Shown here: piece by piece, positions 57,002 to 64,000 of the stretch
Layout of the letters: each line of letters starts with the position of its first letter
How positions within the stretch are numbered: the stretch's first letter is position 1
Assembly: GCF_009917385.1 (NCBI RefSeq)
Contig: NZ_QWLJ01000010.1
Coordinates: 1 to 64,000 of the forward strand
Length of the DNA stretch: 64,000 nt
From: Roseburia sp. 1XD42-34
GTDB lineage: Bacteria > Bacillota > Bacilli > Bacillales > Amphibacillaceae
Direction: 5' to 3'
Translations under genes and position numbers: made by a program
The notes under the pieces: generated by a model
Database searches by the model: none
What the model was told of the DNA's origin: nothing
What the model saw: only the letters and a program-made list of their open reading frames with translations

Positions 57002-58021
57002 ATGGCAGCTGACTTATATAAACAAGCTGGCGTAGATGTAGAAAAAGGCTACGAGGCTGTGGAACGGATGAAAAAGCATATTCAGCGGACGAATAAAAAG
57101 GAAGTGCTTGGAGGGATTGGTGCCTTTGCAGGTTTGTTTGATCTCTCGGGGTTCTCTTATAAGGAACCTGTATTAGTTTCGGGTACAGATGGAGTAGGAA
57201 CGAAGTTGAAGCTTGCGTTTGCTATGAACCGACATCATACAGTGGGGATTGATTTAGTAGCTATGTGCATTAATGATATTGTTGCACAAGGTGCAAAGCC
57301 GCTTTTTTTCTTAGATTATATTGCTTGTGGCAAAAACAATCCTACTCAAATCGAACAAATTGTAACAGGAGTTGCTGAAGGGTGCGTTCAGGCAGATGTG
57401 GCTTTGATTGGCGGTGAAACAGCAGAAATGCCTGGGATGTATCAGGCTGGAGAATATGATTTAGCTGGTTTTACGGTAGGAATTGCCGAGAAGAAGGAGC
57501 TTATCACTGGAGAAAGTATTCGAGCAGGAGATGTTGTGATTGGTTTGCCGTCAAGTGGCATTCATTCCAATGGTTATTCACTAGTGCGGCAGATAACTGC
57601 TGATCTTTCGTTGGATCAATCATACGGCTTAAGTCAAACGCTAGGAGAAGCGCTCCTTACTCCTACGCGAATCTATGCCAAACCGATGCAAAGCCTAATA
57701 GAAACGGGATATATAAAAGGGGCTGCTCACATTACAGGTGGAAGTTTTTATGAAAATTTGCCTCGTATGTTACCTGAGAAATTAGGAGTAGAAATCCATA
57801 CACAGACATGGGAAGTGCCAGAAATCTTTCCGTTTTTACAGCAACAAGGAAATATTTCAATGAAAGAAATGTTCGGTGTGTTCAATATGGGCATTGGAAT
57901 GGCTTTCGTCGTTTGTAAACAACATGTAAGTCAAATAATGGAGCGATTAACAACAGAAGGGGAAAATGTTTCCATTATCGGTTCGGTGGTTGAACAAGAA
58001 GGAGTGCACATACGTTTATGA
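57002..58021 (+). CDS. purM: AIR synthetase (phosphoribosylformylglycinamidine cyclo-ligase)
   Basis: ATG 57002 follows AAAAGGAGAAG and gives [20 protein letters not shown], the normal start; the frame is open 24 codons further into the repeat remnant. The 339 residues have [16 protein letters not shown] (ATP lid), [18 protein letters not shown] and [16 protein letters not shown]. It closes the imidazole ring of AIR. Confidence 0.96.
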   Translation: MAADLYKQAGVDVEKGYEAVERMKKHIQRTNKKEVLGGIGAFAGLFDLSGFSYKEPVLVSGTDGVGTKLKLAFAMNRHHTVGIDLVAMCINDIVAQGAKPLFFLDYIACGKNNPTQIEQIVTGVAEGCVQADVALIGGETAEMPGMYQAGEYDLAGFTVGIAEKKELITGESIRAGDVVIGLPSSGIHSNGYSLVRQITADLSLDQSYGLSQTLGEALLTPTRIYAKPMQSLIETGYIKGAAHITGGSFYENLPRMLPEKLGVEIHTQTWEVPEIFPFLQQQGNISMKEMFGVFNMGIGMAFVVCKQHVSQIMERLTTEGENVSIIGSVVEQEGVHIRL

Positions 58022-58593
58022 GTCGAGTAAAAGCAGCTGTGTTTGCTTCAGGAACAGGCAGTAATTTTCAAGCGATGCTAGAAGAGGGGGGTCTGGCATG
58101 CGAGATCGTCTTATTAGTATGCGACAGACCTGGTGCAGCAGTGATTGAAAAAGCAAAGCAAAACCGAATTCCTGTATATACGTTTGAACCAAAACGTTAT
58201 GCACTGAAAGAAGCATATGAAAAAGAAATACTGACCGTATTACAACAATCTGGTATAGCGTGGATTTTCCTTGCGGGATATATGCGCATCATTGGTCCGT
58301 GCTTGCTACATGCATATCGAGGGAAGATTGTTAATATTCACCCTTCTTTATTGCCTGCTTTTCCTGGAAAAGACGCGATTCGACAGGCTTTTAACGCAAA
58401 GACAAAAAAAACAGGAGTAACTGTTCACTTTATTGATGAAGGAATTGATACAGGACCAATCATCGCTCAACAAGTAGTAGATATTTACCCATCAGACACG
58501 ATAGATGTATTAACGAAACGAATTCAAAAAGTAGAGCACCAGCTATATCCAAGTGTGATTAAACAATTAATTCAAAATGAGGGATATTTATGA
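58018..58593 (+). CDS. purN: GAR transformylase
   Basis: ATGA overlap with purM. The 191 residues begin [18 protein letters not shown]. The catalytic Asn/His/Asp are in [15 protein letters not shown] (about 105-119) and [14 protein letters not shown]. It uses 10-formyl-THF to formylate GAR. Confidence 0.95.
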   Translation: MSRVKAAVFASGTGSNFQAMLEEGGLACEIVLLVCDRPGAAVIEKAKQNRIPVYTFEPKRYALKEAYEKEILTVLQQSGIAWIFLAGYMRIIGPCLLHAYRGKIVNIHPSLLPAFPGKDAIRQAFNAKTKKTGVTVHFIDEGIDTGPIIAQQVVDIYPSDTIDVLTKRIQKVEHQLYPSVIKQLIQNEGYL

Positions 58594-60122
58594 AAAAACG
58601 TGCATTAATTAGTGTATATGATAAGCAAGGAATCACTTCGTTTGCTGAAAAACTAGTCGAAGCAGGCTATGAGATTATCTCAACCGGTGGAACGCTAAAC
58701 ACATTACAGGAAGCAGGTATTCCTGCGCTTGCCGTTGAAGATATTACTACTTTTCCAGAAATTTTAGATGGTCGGGTTAAAACATTGCATCCCATGATTC
58801 ATGGCGGATTACTCGCAAAACGAGACAACAGCGAACATTTACAGCAACTGCAAGGCAATGATATTACGCCAATTGATCTCGTAGTTGTCAATCTTTATCC
58901 ATTTAAGGAAACCGTGACAAAGGAAACTGTTTCACACGAAGAAATTATTGAAAATATTGACATTGGTGGTCCTTCCATGCTGCGAGCTGCTGCCAAAAAC
59001 TATCAGGCGGTAACCGTTATTGTTGATCCAGTAGATTATGAGTGTGTATTACAAGAAATTCAACATGGAGCAGTGACGATGGAAAAGCGGAAACAATTCG
59101 CCGCAAAGGTGTTTCAACATACAGCAGCGTATGATGCGCTTATTGCAGCATATTTTACAAAAGAAATGGGGGAAGCATTTCCAGATTACTATACGATTAC
59201 ATATGAAAAAGTACAGACGCTTCGTTATGGGGAAAATCCACATCAGGCAGCGGCTTTTTACAAACAACCGATTACAAAGCAAGCTGGTCTTGCTACGAGC
59301 GAACAATTACACGGTAAAGAGCTTTCTTACAATAATATTCAAGACGCTAATGCAGCTTTAGAGATTTTAGCAGAATATAACGAGCCAACTGCCGTTGCTG
59401 TTAAGCACATGAATCCATGTGGCATTGGTACAGCAAGTTCCATCTCAAAAGCATTTGCGCTTGCATATGAGGCAGATCCTGTTTCGATATTTGGTGGAAT
59501 TGTTGCTTGCAATCAAGCAGTGGATAAAAAAACAGCGGCGCTATTAAGTAAGATCTTTTTAGAAATTGTCATTGCACCAGAGTTTACTGCAGAAGCACTT
59601 CAGTTATTAACGGAAAAGAAGAACATTCGCCTTATCCAACTAGATGTACAAGCTGATAAAGTAATAGAAAACAAATATACTTCTGTTTCCGGCGGGATGT
59701 TAATTCAAACGAAAGACCAGGAAAAAGTAACTGCTTCAGATGTTACGGTTGTTACGGAACGGGAACCATCCGAAGAGGAGTATCAGCAATTACTGTTCGC
59801 TTGGAAGGCGGTTAAACATGTAAAGTCAAACGCGATTGTACTGGCAAAGGGAAATCGGACTGTAGGTATTGGTGCTGGGCAAATGAATCGGATTGGCGCT
59901 GCAAACATAGCTATTGACCAAGCTGCAGAGCACACCCAAGGGGCCGTTATGGCATCTGATGCGTTTTTCCCAATGCCGGATACGGTGGAAGCCGCTGCTC
60001 AGGCAGGCATAACAGCCATTATTCAGCCAGGAGGTTCAAAGCGCGACCAAGATTCGATTGATGTCTGTAATCAATATGGAATAGCAATGGTTTATACAGG
60101 AGTACGACATTTCAAACATTAA
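58590..60122 (+). CDS. purH: bifunctional AICAR transformylase / IMP cyclohydrolase
   Basis: ATGA overlap with purN. The 510 residues have an N-terminal cyclohydrolase domain ([36 protein letters not shown]) and a C-terminal transformylase domain ([33 protein letters not shown]). It performs the last two steps to IMP. Confidence 0.96.
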   Translation: MKKRALISVYDKQGITSFAEKLVEAGYEIISTGGTLNTLQEAGIPALAVEDITTFPEILDGRVKTLHPMIHGGLLAKRDNSEHLQQLQGNDITPIDLVVVNLYPFKETVTKETVSHEEIIENIDIGGPSMLRAAAKNYQAVTVIVDPVDYECVLQEIQHGAVTMEKRKQFAAKVFQHTAAYDALIAAYFTKEMGEAFPDYYTITYEKVQTLRYGENPHQAAAFYKQPITKQAGLATSEQLHGKELSYNNIQDANAALEILAEYNEPTAVAVKHMNPCGIGTASSISKAFALAYEADPVSIFGGIVACNQAVDKKTAALLSKIFLEIVIAPEFTAEALQLLTEKKNIRLIQLDVQADKVIENKYTSVSGGMLIQTKDQEKVTASDVTVVTEREPSEEEYQQLLFAWKAVKHVKSNAIVLAKGNRTVGIGAGQMNRIGAANIAIDQAAEHTQGAVMASDAFFPMPDTVEAAAQAGITAIIQPGGSKRDQDSIDVCNQYGIAMVYTGVRHFKH

Positions 60123-60140
60123 TTCGAGGGGGGACGTTTC

Positions 60141-61382
60141 ATGAATATTTTAGTCGTTGGGCGCGGTGGTAGAGAACATAGTATCATGATGAAATTAACA
60201 AAAAGTAATCTGGCAACTAATCTTTATGCTGCCCCAGGAAATGGCGGGATGAAAAAGCTAGCAACTTGTGTCCCGATTGATGAAATGAACACACAAGGGC
60301 TAATTGCTCTTGCCAAAGAAAAGGCGATTGACTTAACTATTGTTGGTCCGGAAAATCCATTAAATGCAGGCATTGCTAATGCTTTTCTAGCAGAAGGGTT
60401 ACGCATCTTTGCTCCTACTAAAGAAGCGGCTCTGTTGGAGGGAAGTAAGCAATTCGCTAAACAGTTTATGGACAAGTACGACATACCTACTGCGGCTTAC
60501 CGAACATTTACAAATGTGGAGGAAGCAAAAGCTTATATAGAATTTCAAGGTGTACCTATCGTCATTAAAGCAGATGGACTTGCTGCTGGAAAAGGGGTTA
60601 TCGTAGCTACAACGAAGCAAGAAGCCTTTGCAGCTGTGGAGGAAATGCTCGTCGAAAAAGCATTTGCAGAAGCAGGCGCAACGATTGTAATGGAAGAATT
60701 TTTACAAGGAAAAGAATTCTCGTTAATGGCCTTTGTTCACCACGACCAAGTATATCCAATGGTGCCTGCTCGTGACCATAAACGAGCATTTGACCATGAC
60801 CAAGGGCCAAATACTGGCGGGATGGGGGCGTTTGCACCAGTTCCAGATGTAACCCAAAAAGATCTGGACTACGCCTGTGAGCATATTTTGCAAAAAACGG
60901 TGAATGGACTTATAAAAGAGGGAAGACCGTTTACTGGGATTCTTTATGCGGGACTCATGAAAACGGAAAACGGCCAGAAAGTAATTGAATTTAATACACG
61001 ATTTGGTGACCCGGAAACACAAGTTGTCTTGCCGTTATTAAAGAATGATCTTGTGCAAGTCGTTTTAGATGTTATGGACGGATCGGATCCTAAGCTGGAG
61101 TGGGAGCAAAGTGCTTGTGTAGGCGTAGTTATAGCTGCTAGTGGCTATCCAGGTGAATATGAAAAAGGTCTGGAACTACCTGTTCTACCAGATACAAAAG
61201 CAATGATCGTACATGCGGGAACAAAACAGCTAAGCAACCGCATAGTTACAACTGGAGGGCGTGTTTTAGTGTCAACCGCCGTGGCAGCAACGTTAGATAA
61301 AGCTGCTTCCGCTGCTTATGAACCACTCCATGTATTCGATAATCGGAAGGATTTCTTTTATCGTACCGATATTGCGAAGTAG
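60141..61382 (+). CDS. purD: GAR synthetase
   Basis: GAGGGGGGAC precedes ATG. The 413-residue ATP-grasp enzyme starts ILVVGRGGREHSIMMKL, with VIKADGLAAGKGVIVA (ATP loop) and IEFNTRFGDPETQVVLP (metal site). It joins glycine to phosphoribosylamine. Last gene of the operon; no simple terminator follows, and a family C repeat with a strong hairpin begins about 30 bases later. Confidence 0.96.
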   Translation: MNILVVGRGGREHSIMMKLTKSNLATNLYAAPGNGGMKKLATCVPIDEMNTQGLIALAKEKAIDLTIVGPENPLNAGIANAFLAEGLRIFAPTKEAALLEGSKQFAKQFMDKYDIPTAAYRTFTNVEEAKAYIEFQGVPIVIKADGLAAGKGVIVATTKQEAFAAVEEMLVEKAFAEAGATIVMEEFLQGKEFSLMAFVHHDQVYPMVPARDHKRAFDHDQGPNTGGMGAFAPVPDVTQKDLDYACEHILQKTVNGLIKEGRPFTGILYAGLMKTENGQKVIEFNTRFGDPETQVVLPLLKNDLVQVVLDVMDGSDPKLEWEQSACVGVVIAASGYPGEYEKGLELPVLPDTKAMIVHAGTKQLSNRIVTTGGRVLVSTAVAATLDKAASAAYEPLHVFDNRKDFFYRTDIAK

Positions 61383-61412
61383 GGGCTTTATAATAAATAT
61401 ACTTTGTTTTTT

Positions 61413-61594
61413 CTCCCGCATGTAAGGTTCCGTAAGACTCCCGCTTCAAAAGCATAAGTTGATAAAAAAAGCCTAAGTGGGAGAAAACGGCACTTAAATG
61501 TCCGTTGAAGGGCCTTTAGGTTCGTACCCTTTTTTAGGTACTAACATTCAGTAGGAGATGGATGGAAACTCCTACTGAATGAAGTTTCACTTTA
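61413..61594 (+). repeat. intergenic repeat family C, copy 4 (full length)
   Basis: It runs from TCTCCCGCATGTAAGGTTCC to AATGAAGTTTCACTTTAA. It contains an exact 13-base inverted repeat, CATTCAGTAGGAG (61545-61557) and CTCCTACTGAATG, able to form a strong hairpin after purD that may end or stabilise the pur message. It shares order and length with 45091-45276. Confidence 0.8.
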
Positions 61595-62502
61595 AAAAGT
61601 GGTACTATTCTGTCGAGTTCCCTCAGCTTTATCCAAAGAAGTGAAACAAAGTTAAGATCACACTCCTATTTAAAAAAACTTTTCTTCTTCAGCTTCTGTT
61701 GCGACGCTATTATATAGTTCCCTCCCAGTACAGACCCATTGGTCCTTTAATGTCCTATTCAGTACTTTAAGCGCCTGAAGTAGGGTTGGCGTATGTTGCC
61801 GTGCAGGAGAATGATTTCGAGCGATCCAAATGATAGTGATTACCTTTTCGAAAGACGCTAGTGGTGGTATTCAAGCATAAACGTATCCAAGGAAATAAAG
61901 TCTACTTTCCAAAACATGTATCGGTGTTCAACTTGATAGAATAGAGTGACGGTCAGCAAAATTTTAGGAAGACTACTTTCTGAACTTCAGAATGCAGATT
62001 GCCAAAATATCGAAGGAGAGATATTTTAGTGGGAGTAAGGATGGTGTTGGATAATTGTTCTAATTTTGTAAATTTAAATATGAGACTCACTAGTAAACAA
62101 GACAACGTCTCATTTCCTTGTATCTTTCTCCAATAAATCCAAACATGTAGTTTATTAAAACAAATAATAATGAACGTTTACATAATTGAAACAATATAAT
62201 GGGCAAAAATATGGTAGAATGAAATAACACCATTATTTTATGGGATTTTTTTCCTTTTCACTTGTGCCTTTTAATAATACATGTTAATGTACAAGGAAGC
62301 GTATGAAAAAATTCGTAAAATGGAAGAACCTATTCCGTACAGTATATCTGAAACACAAAAAAGCATGTAAGCAACTTAAGTATGATCTATGAAAAATTAA
62401 CGGGTATTGCGTTTGCTGTTGGTCCTCTATGAATGGCAACACTTCCGCAATAATACCTAAATATAAATGTTGGCTGAAATGAAATATATTGGAGAGATGC
62501 TA
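61595..62502. other. 908-base spacer between purD region and yerA
   Basis: No convincing gene. A 29-codon frame (62281-62370) has no ribosome site and no recognisable product. I saw no PurR box or riboswitch here. GGAGAG before 62503 is the ribosome site of yerA. Confidence 0.5.
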
Positions 62503-64000
62503 ATGTTACGAAACGGATTTTATTGGAGAAATCGAGAGATGCGACAGCATGTCCGAGTCATTGATGGAGAAGTGGCTCCGACAATCGTGCTTAAGAATGC
62601 AACATACCTTAACACGTATACCAAACAATGGTTAAAAGCTACTATTTGGATTTACGAAGATCGAATTGTTTATGTTGGAAATCAAATGCCAGCTAACTTG
62701 CGCAATACAGAGGTTGTAGATTGTAAAGGAAAATATATGGTTCCAGGATACATAGAACCACACGCTCACCCTTTTCAATTGTATAATCCAGAACAACTAG
62801 CTTTACATGCAGCTAAGACAGGTACAACAACATTGATTAATGATAACTTATTGTGGTTATTTATGTTGGATAAAAAGAAAGCGTTTTCTATATTAGAGGA
62901 ATTTAGTAAGCATACTGTATCTATGTATTGGTGGGCGCGCTTTGATCCGCAAACAGAGTTGCAGGGAGAGAAAGAACTTGACTTATTTCAAACAGAGGAT
63001 GTTTTAGCATGGATTAAACATCCTGCGGTCCTCCAAGGTGGGGAACTTACCTCGTGGCCGGATTTATTAGCGGGCGATGATATTTTATTATATTGGATTC
63101 AAGAAACGAAAAATCAGCGTAAACCTGTGGAAGGGCACTTCCCTGGTGCTTCTGAACGGACATTGACAAAAATGAAGCTGCTTGGGGTTAATGCAGATCA
63201 TGAATCCATTTCTGGAGAGGAAGTTATGCGACGTCTTAGGCTGGGCTACCATGTTGGATTGCGGTATTCATCGATACGCCCTGATTTGCCAAAGCTTATC
63301 GAAGAGATACTGGCAGCTGGCTTGAGGACATTTGAAAATGTGTCATTTACGACAGATGGTGCGACACCTTCCTTTTACGAAGCTGGTCTCATCAATCAGT
63401 GTATAGAAATTGCGATAGAAAAAGGAATACCAGTGGAAGAAGCATATTTAATGGGAAGTTATTACGCAGCTAAGCATTTGCGGATGGAAGAACAGCTTGG
63501 TAGCATTGCTCCAGGGCGATTTGCCCATATAAATATCTTATCTGAAAAGCACATCCCGCACCCGGAAAGTGTCTTGGCAAAGGGACAATGGATCGCGAAA
63601 GGCGGAGAGCAGCAAAAAATCAAACCTCATATCCAGTGGCAAGATTACCAGATTAAGGCGCTGGATTTAGATTGGGAACTAAGTAATAAGGAATTACAAT
63701 TTTCCGTTCCAATTGGCTTGGAAATGGCAACCGATGTCATTATGACCCCATATCCTATTGAAGTGGACATTACGGTAGAAGAACTGCCAGCAGAAACGAC
63801 CGACGCTTTTTTACTTTTGCTTGATCGAAACGGAAAATGGCGTGTGAATACGACGTTAAGGGGTTTTACGAATCAGTTGGGTGCCATTGCTAGCTCCTAT
63901 TCTGTTTCCGGGGATTTTATATTTATTGGAAAGAGAAAAAGTGATATCTTACTAGCTGGTAAAAGGTTAAAGGAATTAGGCGGAGGGATTGTTATCGCCC
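62503..64000 (+). CDS. yerA: adenine deaminase-like amidohydrolase YerA (3' end cut by window)
   Basis: ATG 62503 follows GGAGAG; 499 codons are open to the window edge. The residues MVPGYIEPHAHPFQLYN (metal His pair, about 75-91) and EGHFPGASERTL (about 207) match the adenine deaminase family, but at the third motif the order SFTTDG of AdeC appears as VSFTTDGATPSF (about 283-294). The start RNREMRQHVRVIDGEVAPTI and the position after purD match B. subtilis YerA. It probably deaminates a purine or related base to hypoxanthine; activity of YerA itself is not well established. Confidence 0.88.
   Translation, partial: MLRNGFYWRNREMRQHVRVIDGEVAPTIVLKNATYLNTYTKQWLKATIWIYEDRIVYVGNQMPANLRNTEVVDCKGKYMVPGYIEPHAHPFQLYNPEQLALHAAKTGTTTLINDNLLWLFMLDKKKAFSILEEFSKHTVSMYWWARFDPQTELQGEKELDLFQTEDVLAWIKHPAVLQGGELTSWPDLLAGDDILLYWIQETKNQRKPVEGHFPGASERTLTKMKLLGVNADHESISGEEVMRRLRLGYHVGLRYSSIRPDLPKLIEEILAAGLRTFENVSFTTDGATPSFYEAGLINQCIEIAIEKGIPVEEAYLMGSYYAAKHLRMEEQLGSIAPGRFAHINILSEKHIPHPESVLAKGQWIAKGGEQQKIKPHIQWQDYQIKALDLDWELSNKELQFSVPIGLEMATDVIMTPYPIEVDITVEELPAETTDAFLLLLDRNGKWRVNTTLRGFTNQLGAIASSYSVSGDFIFIGKRKSDILLAGKRLKELGGGIVIA

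Noticed and set aside
62281-62370. 29-codon frame upstream of yerA
   Set aside because: No ribosome site and no recognisable product; probably chance or a relic.

Overview
The window is low-GC Gram-positive chromosome. It most resembles Bacillaceae of the Virgibacillus/Oceanobacillus/Lentibacillus kind; this genus-level guess is an inference. The evidence is AGGAGG ribosome sites, TTG and GTG starts, A+T-rich composition, a hag flagellin gene with a CsrA-type leader, and a purine locus ordered as in Bacillus subtilis: pbuG ... yebE, purEKBCSQLFMNHD, then a yerA-like adenine deaminase.

Region 1 (1-21.8 kb) is an accessory zone full of decay. It holds a broken regulator/MFS pair and a fragment that may come from an integrative element. 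Next comes a beta-glucoside operon (licH, licT, bglP, bglH) controlled by a LicT-type antiterminator site that overlaps a terminator. A ruined GH3 glucosidase lies inside the operon and a frameshifted HAD phosphatase at its end. After that come one dead and one intact chloramphenicol acetyltransferase, an intact arsRBC operon, a GNAT gene, IS3-type transposase debris, and a two-component system with a BcrA-like ABC exporter.

Region 2 (22.0-36.6 kb) is the most interesting part. Here adaA, an ATP-grasp ligase and an MFS exporter form one tight run. They are followed by an operon of nine closely packed genes: AraC regulator, lysine/ornithine N-hydroxylase, class III aminotransferase, FAD amine oxidase, SIS-domain protein, cytosolic periplasmic-binding-fold protein, cupin protein, methionyl-tRNA-synthetase-like protein and a DapG-like aspartokinase lacking its tandem ACT region. 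N-hydroxylase plus cupin plus MetRS-like protein plus FAD oxidase is the signature of amino-acid hydrazine (N-N bond) synthesis. The locus is bracketed by the DNA-alkylation repair genes adaA and alkA and, outside them, by transposase remnants. I infer a hydrazine or diazo-type natural product, possibly DNA-alkylating, with built-in self-protection.

Region 3 (37.5-48.2 kb) returns to core-like genes: hag, a methyltransferase, pbuG behind a PurR box pair and a guanine riboswitch, an MFS transporter, msrA, a MOSC protein, a small heat-shock protein and yebE. The spaces between them carry several families of 100-270 bp structured repeats.

Region 4 (48.2-64 kb) is the complete 12-gene purine operon. 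It has a PurR box pair, a promoter, a guanine riboswitch and a terminator, with repeat elements inserted in its leader, between purF and purM, and after purD. It ends with a partial yerA cut by the window edge.
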